Below, in pieces: positions 17,955 to 26,728 of a stretch of DNA of 64,000 nt. Position numbers and translations under genes: made by a program. A model generated the notes under the pieces. That model made no database searches. It saw only the letters and a list, made by a program, of their open reading frames with translations, and was not told the origin of the DNA. This DNA is from Burkholderia cepacia (GTDB lineage Bacteria; Pseudomonadota; Gammaproteobacteria; Burkholderiales; Burkholderiaceae). The DNA lies in NCBI RefSeq assembly GCF_001039005.1, contig NZ_LDWR01000041.1:310001-374000 (forward strand). The letters run 5' to 3'. Numbering within the stretch: position 1 is the first letter of the stretch; every line of letters starts with the position of its first letter.

Positions 17955-20900
17955 CTAGCGCTGCATCGACTCCCAGACCTTGTGCAGCCGCTTGACAGAG
18001 ACCGGCATCGGCGTGCGCAGTTCCTGGGCGAATAGCGAAATCCGCAATTCCTCGAGCAGCCAGCGGAATTCCGCGAGCCGCGGGTCGGCGACGCCGCCGC
18101 GCTGCGACACCGCGCGCTGGTACTGCTGGGCGAGCGGCAGCAGGTCGCCGGACTGCTTCGCGTCGCGCGCCGGATCGGCCTTCAGCTTGTCGATCCGCAA
18201 CGCGATGCCCTTCAGGTAGCGCGGGAAGTGCGCAAGCTGCACGTAAGGCGTATCGATCACGAAGCGCTTGCCGACCAGCGCGGCCAGTTGCTGCTGCAGA
18301 TCCGCGTGCGCCTGCGCGAACGGCTTGGCCTGCGCGAGTTTCTTCACGAGCCCGGCGTATTCGGCCAGGACCTGCCCGACGAGCCGCGCGATTTCCTGCG
18401 CGAGCAGGTTCACGCGGCTGCGGCCCTCGTCGCGGCGCGCATGGAAGCTCGCGTCGTCGTCGGGCAGCGGATCCTGCAGGCACGCGCGGTCGAGCGCCGT
18501 GTCGATCAGCTGGTCGCGCAGCTCGTCCTGCGAGCCGAGCGACATGTACTGCATCGCCATCTCGCGCAGGCCCGGCAGGTTCTTCTCGAGGAACTTGATC
18601 GGTTCCTTCAATTGCAGCGCGAACAGCCGCCGCAAGCCGGCCCGGTGGATGCGCGCGGCCTCCTCCGGCGAATCGAACACCTCGACGTCGCAATGCGTGC
18701 CGCGGTCGACGAGCGCCGGGTAGCCGTACAGCGTCTGGCCGCGCCGGCGGATTTCCAGCAACTCGGGGAGCTTGCCGAAATTCCACGTCGTCAGGTTCTC
18801 GTACAGCGCCGTCGCGCCGCCTTCCGCCGGGGCACCCGTCTGCGGCGCCGCACCCTTGCCGGCCTTCGCGCCGCGGCCGACGGCGGCACCGGCCGGGGCG
18901 GCAGCCGCCGGCGCCTGGCCGGCTGCCGGACCCGCATCGGTCTCGCCGCCGGTCGCGATCGTCGACGCCGCCGCGATCTTCTGGAACTGCTGCTGCGCCT
19001 GCGCGCCCAGTTCCTGGCGAAGCTGCGCGAGATTGCGCCCCATCGCGAGCTGGCGGCCGTGCTCGTCGATCACCTTGAAGTTCATGAACAGGTGCGCGGC
19101 CAGCGTCTCGAGCTTGAAGTCGGCCGTCTTCATCGCGATCTGCGTCTCGCCGCGCACGTCGGCGATCAGCGCCTCGACGAGCCCGCCCGCGCCGAAGCGC
19201 TCGCGGCCCATCCGTTCGACGAAGCCGGCCGCGTACTCGGGCAGCGGCACGCAGTGCCGGCGCAGCTTCTGCGGCAGCGACTTCAGCAGCAGCTGCACCT
19301 TTTCCTTCAGCATCCCCGGCACGAGCCACTCGCAGCGGCGCGCGTCGACCTGGTTCAGCGCGTAGAGCGGCACCGCGAGCGTCACGCCGTCGCGCGGCGT
19401 GCCGGGCTCGAAGTGGTACGTGAGCGCCATCTCGACGCCGGCCATCGTCGCGCGCTTCGGGAACAGCTCGGTCGTCACGCCGGCCGCCTCGTGGCGCATC
19501 AGGTCGTCGCGCGACAGGTACAGCAGCCGCAGCTTGTCCTCGGGCTGGCCGCCCTGCTTCACCTCGTCGCGATACCAGCGCTCGAACGCGGCGCCCGTAT
19601 GGATCCCTTCCGGGAGGGCCTGGTCGTAGAACGCATAGATCAGTTCGTCGTCGACCAGCACGTCCTGGCGGCGCGACTTGTGTTCGAGCTGCTCGATGTC
19701 GGCAAGCAGCTTGCGGTTGTGCGCGAAGAACGCGAGCTTCGTGTCGAACTCGCCTTCGACGAGCGCGCCGCGGATGAACAGCTCCCGCGCGCGCGCCGGA
19801 TCCTGCTTGCCGAAGGCGACGCGCCGCCGATGATAGATCGGCAGCCCGTACAGCGTCGCGCGCTCGAACGCGCTGACCTGCGCCGGGCGCTTTTCCCAGT
19901 GCGGCTCCGACAGCGATTTCTTCAGCAGGTGCGCGCCGACCTTCTCGATCCATTCGGGCTCGATCTTCGCAAGGCAGCGCGCGTAGAGCCGGCTCGTCTC
20001 GACGAGTTCGGCCGCCATCACCCAGCGGCCGGCCTTCTTCGCGAGCACCGAGCCCGGCCACAGGTAGAACTTGATCCCGCGTGCGCCGAGGTAGTGCGGA
20101 TCGTCGTCGGCCTTCAGGCCGAGGTTGCCGAGCAGGCCCGTCAACAGGGCCAGATGGACCTGCTCGTAGGTCGCCTCGGCTTCGTTGAGCCGCCAGCCGT
20201 GCTCGCGCACGACGGTCAGCAACTGCGAATGGACGTCGCGCCACTCGCGCAGCCGCAGGTGCGACAGGAAGTTCTGCCGGCACGCGTCGATCAACTGGCG
20301 ATTCGACTTCTTGTGCGCGACGGCGTCCTCGAACCACGCCCAGATCTTCAGCCACTGCAGGAATTCGGACCGCTCGTCGGCAAACCGACGGTGCGCCTGG
20401 TCGGCCTGCTCCTGCGCCTCGATCGGCCGGTCGCGCGGGTCCTGCACGGACAGCGCGCTCGCGATGATCAGCACCTCGCGCAGCGACTGCTGGTCGCGCG
20501 CGGCGAGAATCATCCGGCCGACGCGCGGGTCGAGCGGCAGCCGCGCGAGTTCGCGGCCGAGCGGCGTCAGCGCGTTGTCGTCGTCGACCGCGCCGAGCTC
20601 GTTGAGCAACTGGTAGCCGTCCGCGATCGCGCGGCCGGGAGGCGGTTCGAGGAACGGAAACGATTCGATCGCCGTCAGGTGCAGCGACTTCATCCGCAGG
20701 ATCACCGACGCGAGAGACGAGCGCAGGATTTCCGGATCGGTGAAGCGCACGCGCGCCTGGTAGTCGCTTTCCTCGTACAAGCGGATGCAGACGCCGTCGG
20801 CCACGCGGCCGCAGCGGCCCGCGCGCTGGTTCGCGGCAGCCTGCGAGATCGACTCGACCTGCAACTGCTCGACCTTGTTCCGGTACGAATAGCGCTTCAC

Positions 20901-22148
20901 GCGCGCGAGACCGGTATCGACGACGTAGCGGATGCCGGGCACCGTCAGCGACGTCTCGGCCACGTTGGTCGCGAGCACGATCCGGCGTGCGTTCGACGCC
21001 TTGAACACCTTGTCCTGGTCGGCCGCCGAGAGCCGCGCGAACAGCGGCAGGATCTCGGTGTGCGGCGGATGATGCTTGCGCAGCGCCTCGGCCGCTTCGC
21101 GGATCTCGCGCTCGCCGGGCAGGAACACCAGCACGTCGCCGGGGCCTTCGCGGCACAGCTCGTCGACCGCGTCGACGATCGCGTCCATCAGGTCGCGCTC
21201 GGCTTCGCGCGCGGTCTTCACGCGGTCGCGGCCCGCGGTGCCTTCGGCATGCTTCACGGCCGGGCGATCCTCCGCCACCGGGCGATAGCGCATCTCGACC
21301 GGATACAACCGCCCGCTCACCTCGATCACGGGCGCCGGGCGCTCGTCGGTGCCGAAATGGCGCGCGAAGCGGTCGGCGTCGATCGTCGCGGACGTGACGA
21401 TCAGCTTCAGGTCCGGCCGCCTCGGCAGGATTTCCTTCAGGTAGCCGAGCAGGAAGTCGATGTTCAGGCTGCGCTCGTGCGCCTCGTCGATGATCAGCGT
21501 GTCGTACGCCTTCAGCAGCGGGTCGGTCTGCGTCTCGGCGAGCAGGATGCCGTCCGTCATCAGCTTCACGGACGCGCCGGGCGCGAGATTGTCGGTGAAG
21601 CGCACCTTGTAGCCGACCACCTCGCCGAACGGCGTGCCGAGTTCCTCGGCGATCCGGCGGCCGGTCGACGACGCGGCGAGACGCCGCGGCTGCGTATGGC
21701 CGATCAGGCCCGTGCCGCCGGCGCCGAGGCCGCGGCCGAGATCGAGACAGATCTTCGGCAACTGCGTGGTCTTGCCCGAGCCCGTTTCGCCGCAGACGAT
21801 GACAACCTGGTGACCGGCGATCGCGCGCGCGATTTCGTCGCGCTTGCCCGACACGGGCAGGCTTTCGGGGTACGTGATCGGCGGGACGGGATTCGGCGCG
21901 ACGACAGCGCGCGGCGGACGTTCGCGGCGCGGCGCGCGCGCGTCCGTTGCCTGGGGCGCGTCCGCCGTGGCCGGCTGGCGCTCGTCGCCACGGTGCTCGT
22001 CGCCGCGCGGCGGCTTGCCTGCCTGCTTTTCGTGCTGCTGGCGCGGCGGCTGGCCCTGCTGCTGGCGCGCATCGGCCGCACCATCCGGGTGCCGGGCCGA
22101 CGGCGCTTTGGCCCGCGTCGGCGCGGGACTTTTAGGTACATTCGACAT
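17955..22148 (-). CDS. hrpA: ATP-dependent RNA helicase HrpA
   Basis: Large DEAH-box helicase (1397 aa; E. coli HrpA is about 1300) that acts on mRNA and stalled ribosomes. Walker A GETGSGKT is at 120-127, the DEAH box at 221-224 (DEAHERS), then SAT and QRAGRCGR in the helicase core. These are followed by the HA2 region and the long HrpA C-terminal domain. The first 85 residues are a low-complexity Q/P/R/A-rich extension absent from E. coli HrpA. A second low-complexity A/G/P-rich insertion lies in the C-terminal third (near 1080-1130). It diverges from argA with only 23 bp between the start codons. Confidence 0.93.
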   Translation of the reverse strand: MSNVPKSPAPTRAKAPSARHPDGAADARQQQGQPPRQQHEKQAGKPPRGDEHRGDERQPATADAPQATDARAPRRERPPRAVVAPNPVPPITYPESLPVSGKRDEIARAIAGHQVVIVCGETGSGKTTQLPKICLDLGRGLGAGGTGLIGHTQPRRLAASSTGRRIAEELGTPFGEVVGYKVRFTDNLAPGASVKLMTDGILLAETQTDPLLKAYDTLIIDEAHERSLNIDFLLGYLKEILPRRPDLKLIVTSATIDADRFARHFGTDERPAPVIEVSGRLYPVEMRYRPVAEDRPAVKHAEGTAGRDRVKTAREAERDLMDAIVDAVDELCREGPGDVLVFLPGEREIREAAEALRKHHPPHTEILPLFARLSAADQDKVFKASNARRIVLATNVAETSLTVPGIRYVVDTGLARVKRYSYRNKVEQLQVESISQAAANQRAGRCGRVADGVCIRLYEESDYQARVRFTDPEILRSSLASVILRMKSLHLTAIESFPFLEPPPGRAIADGYQLLNELGAVDDDNALTPLGRELARLPLDPRVGRMILAARDQQSLREVLIIASALSVQDPRDRPIEAQEQADQAHRRFADERSEFLQWLKIWAWFEDAVAHKKSNRQLIDACRQNFLSHLRLREWRDVHSQLLTVVREHGWRLNEAEATYEQVHLALLTGLLGNLGLKADDDPHYLGARGIKFYLWPGSVLAKKAGRWVMAAELVETSRLYARCLAKIEPEWIEKVGAHLLKKSLSEPHWEKRPAQVSAFERATLYGLPIYHRRRVAFGKQDPARARELFIRGALVEGEFDTKLAFFAHNRKLLADIEQLEHKSRRQDVLVDDELIYAFYDQALPEGIHTGAAFERWYRDEVKQGGQPEDKLRLLYLSRDDLMRHEAAGVTTELFPKRATMAGVEMALTYHFEPGTPRDGVTLAVPLYALNQVDARRCEWLVPGMLKEKVQLLLKSLPQKLRRHCVPLPEYAAGFVERMGRERFGAGGLVEALIADVRGETQIAMKTADFKLETLAAHLFMNFKVIDEHGRQLAMGRNLAQLRQELGAQAQQQFQKIAAASTIATGGETDAGPAAGQAPAAAAPAGAAVGRGAKAGKGAAPQTGAPAEGGATALYENLTTWNFGKLPELLEIRRRGQTLYGYPALVDRGTHCDVEVFDSPEEAARIHRAGLRRLFALQLKEPIKFLEKNLPGLREMAMQYMSLGSQDELRDQLIDTALDRACLQDPLPDDDASFHARRDEGRSRVNLLAQEIARLVGQVLAEYAGLVKKLAQAKPFAQAHADLQQQLAALVGKRFVIDTPYVQLAHFPRYLKGIALRIDKLKADPARDAKQSGDLLPLAQQYQRAVSQRGGVADPRLAEFRWLLEELRISLFAQELRTPMPVSVKRLHKVWESMQR

Positions 22149-22158
22149 GGGGGCGCAT

Positions 22159-22164
22159 TATAAT
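22159..22164 (+). promoter_or_regulatory. -10 element of argA
   Basis: A perfect TATAAT ends seven bases before the argA ATG. Transcription from it would start at or within a base or two of the A of the ATG, giving a leaderless or near-leaderless mRNA. The -35 region is weak (GTACAT at 17 bp). Confidence 0.55.
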
Positions 22165-22171
22165 CCCGCCC

Positions 22172-23551
22172 ATGAATTCCCAAACCGACCTCCCTCCCGC
22201 CCAGACCGGCACCGCGACGCCGCCGGCCGCCGACGATTCGGCCGCCAGCCACGCGCAGTTCGTCGACTGGATGCGCTCCGTCGCGCCCTATATCCACAAG
22301 TTCCGCAACAGCACGTTCGTCGTGGGGTTCGGCGGCGAGGTGGTACAGCAGGGGCTGCTGAACGCGCTCGTGTCCGACATCGCGCTGCTGCAGGCGATGG
22401 GCATCCAGATCGTGCTCGTGCACGGCTCGCGCCCGCAGGTCGAGGAGCAGCTGAGCCTGCACGGTGTCGAATCCGAGTTTTCGCATGGCCTGCGCATCAC
22501 CGATGCGCGCGCGCTCGAATCCGCGAAGGAAGCGGCCGGCGAAGTGCGCCTCGACATCGAGGCCGCGATCAGCCAGGGGCTGCCGAACTCGCCGATGGCG
22601 CACGCGCACATCAGCGTCGTGTCGGGCAACTTCGTGACCGCACGGCCGGTGGGGATTCTCGACGGGGTCGATTTCGCGCATACGGGCATCGTGCGCAAGA
22701 TCGACGCCGAATCGATCCGCCATTCGCTCGCGAGCCGCAAGCTCGTGCTGCTGTCCCCGCTCGGTTTCTCGCCGACCGGCGAAGCGTTCAACCTGTCGAT
22801 GGAAGACGTCGCATCGGCCGCCGCGATCGCGCTGCGTGCCGACAAGATCGTGTTCCTGACCGACGGCCCCGGCATCGTCGACGACGAAGGCGAACTGATC
22901 CGCGAAATGTCGCTCGACGCGGCGGCCGAGCTGCTCGATTCCGGCAACGTGCAGGGCGACGACGCGTTCTTCCTGAAGCACTCGATCCGTGCATGCCGCG
23001 GCGGTGTGATCCGTGCGCACCTGATTCCGCAATCGCTCGACGGCAGCATGCTGCTCGAACTGTTCCTGCACGACGGCGTCGGCACGATGATCTCGTACGA
23101 GAATCTCGAAAGCCTGCGCGAGGCGACGCCGGACGACGTCGGCGGCATCCTGTCGCTGATCGAGCCGCTCGAGTCGGACGGCACGCTGGTGCGGCGCGGC
23201 CGCCACCAGATCGAACGCGACATCGACCACTTCTCGGTGATCGAGCACGATGGCGTGCTGTTCGGCTGCGCGGCGCTGTATCCGTACCAGCAGGAGAAGA
23301 TCGGCGAGATGGCGTGCCTGACGGTCGCGCCGGAAGCGCAGGGCTCGGGCGACGGCGAACGCCTGCTCAAGCGCATCGAGCAACGCGCACGGGCGCGCGG
23401 CCTCACGCACATCTTCGTGCTCACGACGCGCACCGAGCACTGGTTCCTCAAGCGCGGCTTCGTCAAGGTCAGCGTCGACGACCTGCCGGAAGACCGCCGC
23501 AAACTCTATAACTGGCAGCGCAAGTCGCTCGTGCTGATGAAGCAGCTCTGA
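22172..23551 (+). CDS. argA: amino-acid N-acetyltransferase (N-acetylglutamate synthase) ArgA
   Basis: First step of arginine synthesis, acetyl-CoA plus glutamate to N-acetylglutamate. Its 459 residues are a fusion of an N-terminal amino-acid-kinase domain (about 40-300) that binds the arginine inhibitor, and a C-terminal GNAT domain (about 310-455) with the VAPEAQGSGDGERLL acetyl-CoA loop. No Shine-Dalgarno sequence precedes the ATG, and the -10 element abuts it, so the mRNA may be leaderless. It is followed by yggX after 49 bp with no terminator between, so the two are probably co-transcribed. Confidence 0.93.
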   Translation: MNSQTDLPPAQTGTATPPAADDSAASHAQFVDWMRSVAPYIHKFRNSTFVVGFGGEVVQQGLLNALVSDIALLQAMGIQIVLVHGSRPQVEEQLSLHGVESEFSHGLRITDARALESAKEAAGEVRLDIEAAISQGLPNSPMAHAHISVVSGNFVTARPVGILDGVDFAHTGIVRKIDAESIRHSLASRKLVLLSPLGFSPTGEAFNLSMEDVASAAAIALRADKIVFLTDGPGIVDDEGELIREMSLDAAAELLDSGNVQGDDAFFLKHSIRACRGGVIRAHLIPQSLDGSMLLELFLHDGVGTMISYENLESLREATPDDVGGILSLIEPLESDGTLVRRGRHQIERDIDHFSVIEHDGVLFGCAALYPYQQEKIGEMACLTVAPEAQGSGDGERLLKRIEQRARARGLTHIFVLTTRTEHWFLKRGFVKVSVDDLPEDRRKLYNWQRKSLVLMKQL

Positions 23552-23600
23552 GCGCAGGCACGACTGCCCTCCCCCAGTCCGATTACAGGAGAAGTAAACG

Positions 23601-23876
23601 ATGGCTCGAATGATTCAATGCGCGAAGCTCGGCAAGGAAGCCGAAGGCCTCGATTTCCCGCCGCTGCCGGGCGAACTCGGCAAGCGCATTTACGAGAGCG
23701 TCTCGAAGGAAGCATGGCAAGGCTGGCTCAAGCAGCAGACGATGCTGATCAACGAGAACCGCCTGAACATGGCCGACCCGCGCGCGCGCCAGTACCTGAT
23801 GAAGCAGACCGAGAAATACTTCTTCGGCGACGGCGCGGACCAGGCGTCCGGCTACGTGCCGCCGACGGAAGGCTGA
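23601..23876 (+). CDS. yggX: oxidative damage protection / Fe(II)-trafficking protein YggX
   Basis: A small cytosolic protein (91 aa) that protects iron-sulfur clusters. The start [11 protein letters not shown] with Cys7, the [19 protein letters not shown] core and the [11 protein letters not shown] segment identify the family. AGGAGA precedes the ATG. It is the last gene of the argA-yggX unit and ends at a bidirectional hairpin terminator. Confidence 0.95.
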
Positions 23877-23923
23877 TGATGTGATGCGCATGGCCGGCAG
23901 CTTGCCTGCCGCGCGCTCCGGAC

Positions 23924-23956
23924 AAAACGGCACCGTGTATCGCACGGTGCCGTTTT
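23924..23956. terminator. bidirectional terminator between yggX and the MHS transporter gene
   Basis: AAAACGGCACCGTG / CACGGTGCCGTTTT is a 14-bp perfect stem with a 5-nt loop. It has T-rich sequence on both sides (TTTTCCTTTT on the plus strand, TTTTGTC on the minus). It serves the convergent yggX and transporter genes. Confidence 0.88.
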
Positions 23957-24015
23957 CCTTTTGGGGAGGTGCGATCGATGCGATCGGACCTCTCCGGCTG
24001 CGGCGCTCGCGCCGC

Positions 24016-25428
24016 TCAACCGGCCGGTTTCAGCGCGCCACCGTCGCCCGGCGCTTCCGCCCCGCCACTCGCGTTGTCGGCACTTTCGGCTTCGGCGCCC
24101 CATTCCGCCGCGTCGCTGCGCTCGGCCGTCGACAGTTCGTCCGCGCGGTACCCGGTGCGATTCAGCAGCGCCAGCATGCAGACGAGCGACACGAGCGCGT
24201 AAAGCCCCGACGCGACCGCGACGCCGACGATGCTGCCCGTCGCATTGAGGATCGCCTGTGCCAGCACGGGTGTGCCGCCGCCGACGACCAGCGCGCTCAG
24301 TTGATACGCGAGCGACAGGCCCGTATAACGAATGTTCGCCGGAAACACGCGCGCGAGCACGCCGCCAACCGCGCCGTAGAACATCGCCGACGGAATCGTC
24401 GAGATGCACATGCCCGCGACGGCCACCCAGTACGAACGCGTCGCGAGCGCATGGAACATCACCGGCATCAGCACGATCTCGGGAATCAGGATCCAGCACA
24501 TCGCGCGACGCATGTCGACCTTCGACACAAACCACGCGCCGACCGGCTGCAGCAGGAACTGCACGACGAGCGAGATCGACAGGATGCCGAGAAATGTGCC
24601 CTGCGCGTAGCCGAGCTCCTTCGTCGCCCACGACAGCGCGAACGTGCTGCGGAAGTACGTGACGTTGATCACCGGCAGCGTGCCGGCCGCGAGCAGCACG
24701 ACCACCCAGTGATCGCGCACGACGTCGCGCAGCGGCAGCTTCACCGTGCGCTTGCGTGCGAGCACGCGCTGCATGTCGGCCGACTCCTCGAGCCTCAGCC
24801 GGATCACCATGCCGATGATCACGAGCACGGCCGACAGCAGGAACGGAATGCGCCAGCCCCACATCAGGAAGGACGGCGTGGGCAGCGCGCTCAGCGCGAA
24901 GAACGCGGCCGTCGCCAGCAGGTTGCCGGTGGGCGAGCCCTGCTGCGCGAACGCCGCATACAGGATGCTGCGATGCTTCGGCGCGTTCTCGCTCGCGATC
25001 AGCACCGCGCCGCCCCACTCGCCGCCGACCGCGATGCCCTGCAGCACGCGCAGCACGACGAGGCCGGCCGGCGCCCATACGCCGATCTGCGCATAACCGG
25101 GCAGCAGGCCGATGCCGGTCGTCGCGAGGCCCATCATCACCAGCGTGATCACGAGCGCGGTCTTGCGGCCGACGCGATCGCCGAGATGCCCGAACACGAT
25201 CCCGCCGAGCGGCCGCGCGGCGAAGCCGGCCCAGAACGTGACGAATGCGAGCAGCGTCGCGACGCCGGGATCCATCGTGCTCGAAAAGAACACCTTGCCG
25301 AACACGAGCGCCGCGGCCGTGCCGTAGATGTAGAAGTCGTACCACTCGATCGTGGTGCCGACGAACGCCGCGAAGGCGGCGCGGCCGGGCCGCAGCGGCG
25401 CGGCGGGCGGGGATAACGGACGGCTCAT
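24016..25428 (-). CDS. MFS transporter, metabolite:H+ symporter (MHS) family
   Basis: A twelve-helix inner-membrane symporter, 470 aa. The N-terminal GTTIEWYDFYIYGTAAALVF is the MHS hallmark, and the loop 2-3 motif GHLGDRVGRK is present. Members carry alpha-ketoglutarate, shikimate, proline/betaine or citrate; the substrate is not readable. The start MSRPLSPP at 25428 is chosen over an upstream in-frame ATG because GGAGACATCG precedes it. It follows the CaiB gene on the same strand by 88 bp, so it may import that pathway's substrate. Confidence 0.88.
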   Translation of the reverse strand: MSRPLSPPAAPLRPGRAAFAAFVGTTIEWYDFYIYGTAAALVFGKVFFSSTMDPGVATLLAFVTFWAGFAARPLGGIVFGHLGDRVGRKTALVITLVMMGLATTGIGLLPGYAQIGVWAPAGLVVLRVLQGIAVGGEWGGAVLIASENAPKHRSILYAAFAQQGSPTGNLLATAAFFALSALPTPSFLMWGWRIPFLLSAVLVIIGMVIRLRLEESADMQRVLARKRTVKLPLRDVVRDHWVVVLLAAGTLPVINVTYFRSTFALSWATKELGYAQGTFLGILSISLVVQFLLQPVGAWFVSKVDMRRAMCWILIPEIVLMPVMFHALATRSYWVAVAGMCISTIPSAMFYGAVGGVLARVFPANIRYTGLSLAYQLSALVVGGGTPVLAQAILNATGSIVGVAVASGLYALVSLVCMLALLNRTGYRADELSTAERSDAAEWGAEAESADNASGGAEAPGDGGALKPAG

Positions 25429-25516
25429 CGATGTCTCCAGGTTTGTGATCGGGGGCGCGACTGTCGCGCGCCTTTCCCGGGTGGCCGGCATGACGCTGCC
25501 GGCCGGCGGCGTCGTG

Positions 25517-26728
25517 TCAGTCGGGCGGTGCCTGGTCGGGCGCCGTTTTCAGCACGCCGGCATCGAGCAGTTGCTGCTGGAGCGCGCGATCGACGCCGAG
25601 TCGATCGAGCACCGCGCGCGTATCGCGGCCGAGCGCGGGCGGCGGCGAACGATAGGTGGCCGGCGTACGCGACAGCTTCACCGGCGACGCGGTGCCGCGA
25701 TACGCGCCGATCTCGACGAACAGGTTCCGGTGCAGCGCATGCGGATCGTGCGCGACGTCGGCCACCGTGCGCACCGGCCCGCACGGCACGCCGGCCGCCA
25801 TCAGGTCGCGCGCGAGCGGCTCGCATGCGTGCGCGGCGAGCCGCGCTTCCAGTTCGGCCTTCAGCTCGGGCCGGTGCGCGCAGCGGCTGCGGTTGTCGAC
25901 GAAGCGTGGATCGCCCGCGAGCGCCGGCGCGCCGAGATGCGCGACGAGCCGCGCGAACTGCCGGTCGTTGCCGACCGCGAGGAAGATCGGCACGGTCGCC
26001 GTGCGGTAGCTGTCATACGGTGCGATGTTCGGATGCGCGTTGCCGCTGCGCGCCGGCACGCGCCCCGAGCCGAAGAAGTTCGGCAGGTGCGGATGCAGCA
26101 GCGACACGCCGCAGTCGTACAGCGCGATGTCGACCGACTGCCCGCGCCCGCTCTTCTCGCGCTCCGCGAGTGCCAGCAGGATGCCCGCGAGCGCGTTGAG
26201 CCCCGTGACCATGTCGACGATCGGCAGGCCGATCCGCATCGCGTCGCCGTCGTGCTCGCCGTTCACGCTCATCAGCCCCGCCATCGCCTGGATCACCGCG
26301 TCGTAGCCGGGCAGCCCGCCGAGCGGACCGTCCGCGCCGAAGCCCGTCACCGCGCAGTGGATCAGCCACGGGAAGCGCGGCTGCAGGTCGCGCGCATAGT
26401 CCATCCCCCAGCGCGCGAGCGTGCCCGGCTTGAAGTTCTCGACGAGCACGTCGGCCTCGTCGAGCAGGCGCCACAGGATCGCGCGCCCTTCGTCGCGCGA
26501 CAGGTCGAGCGCGAGCCCTTCCTTGTTGCGGTTGACGCCCGTGAAGTACCACGCGGTATCGCCGAGGAACGGCGGCCCCCAGCCGCGCGTCTCGTCGCCG
26601 TCCGGCGGCTCGATCTTGATCACCGTCGCGCCGTGGTCGGCGAGCGCCTGCGTGCAGTACGGGCCGCCGAGCACGCGGCTCAGGTCGACGACCTTCAGGC
26701 CGTCCAGTGCGCCACGCGTCGCGTTCAT
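25517..26728 (-). CDS. CaiB/BaiF family (type III) CoA-transferase
   Basis: A 403-aa enzyme moving CoA between acyl groups through a mixed anhydride on a conserved Asp. Family signatures are LKVVDLSRVLGGPYCTQALA at the N-terminus, the VIKIEPPDGDETRGWGPPF segment, and the GYDAVIQAMAGLMSVNG region. The ATG at 26728 overlaps the stop of the AidB-like gene (ATGA), and GGAGG precedes it inside that gene. Probably it activates or recycles the CoA ester oxidised by the neighbouring dehydrogenase. The substrate is unknown; an acid of the succinyl or carnitine type is possible. Confidence 0.88.
   Translation of the reverse strand: MNATRGALDGLKVVDLSRVLGGPYCTQALADHGATVIKIEPPDGDETRGWGPPFLGDTAWYFTGVNRNKEGLALDLSRDEGRAILWRLLDEADVLVENFKPGTLARWGMDYARDLQPRFPWLIHCAVTGFGADGPLGGLPGYDAVIQAMAGLMSVNGEHDGDAMRIGLPIVDMVTGLNALAGILLALAEREKSGRGQSVDIALYDCGVSLLHPHLPNFFGSGRVPARSGNAHPNIAPYDSYRTATVPIFLAVGNDRQFARLVAHLGAPALAGDPRFVDNRSRCAHRPELKAELEARLAAHACEPLARDLMAAGVPCGPVRTVADVAHDPHALHRNLFVEIGAYRGTASPVKLSRTPATYRSPPPALGRDTRAVLDRLGVDRALQQQLLDAGVLKTAPDQAPPD

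Noticed and set aside
18228..22163. 1311-codon plus-strand frame opposite hrpA
   Set aside because: Antisense of HrpA with no recognisable domain and extreme Arg/Leu/Ala bias.
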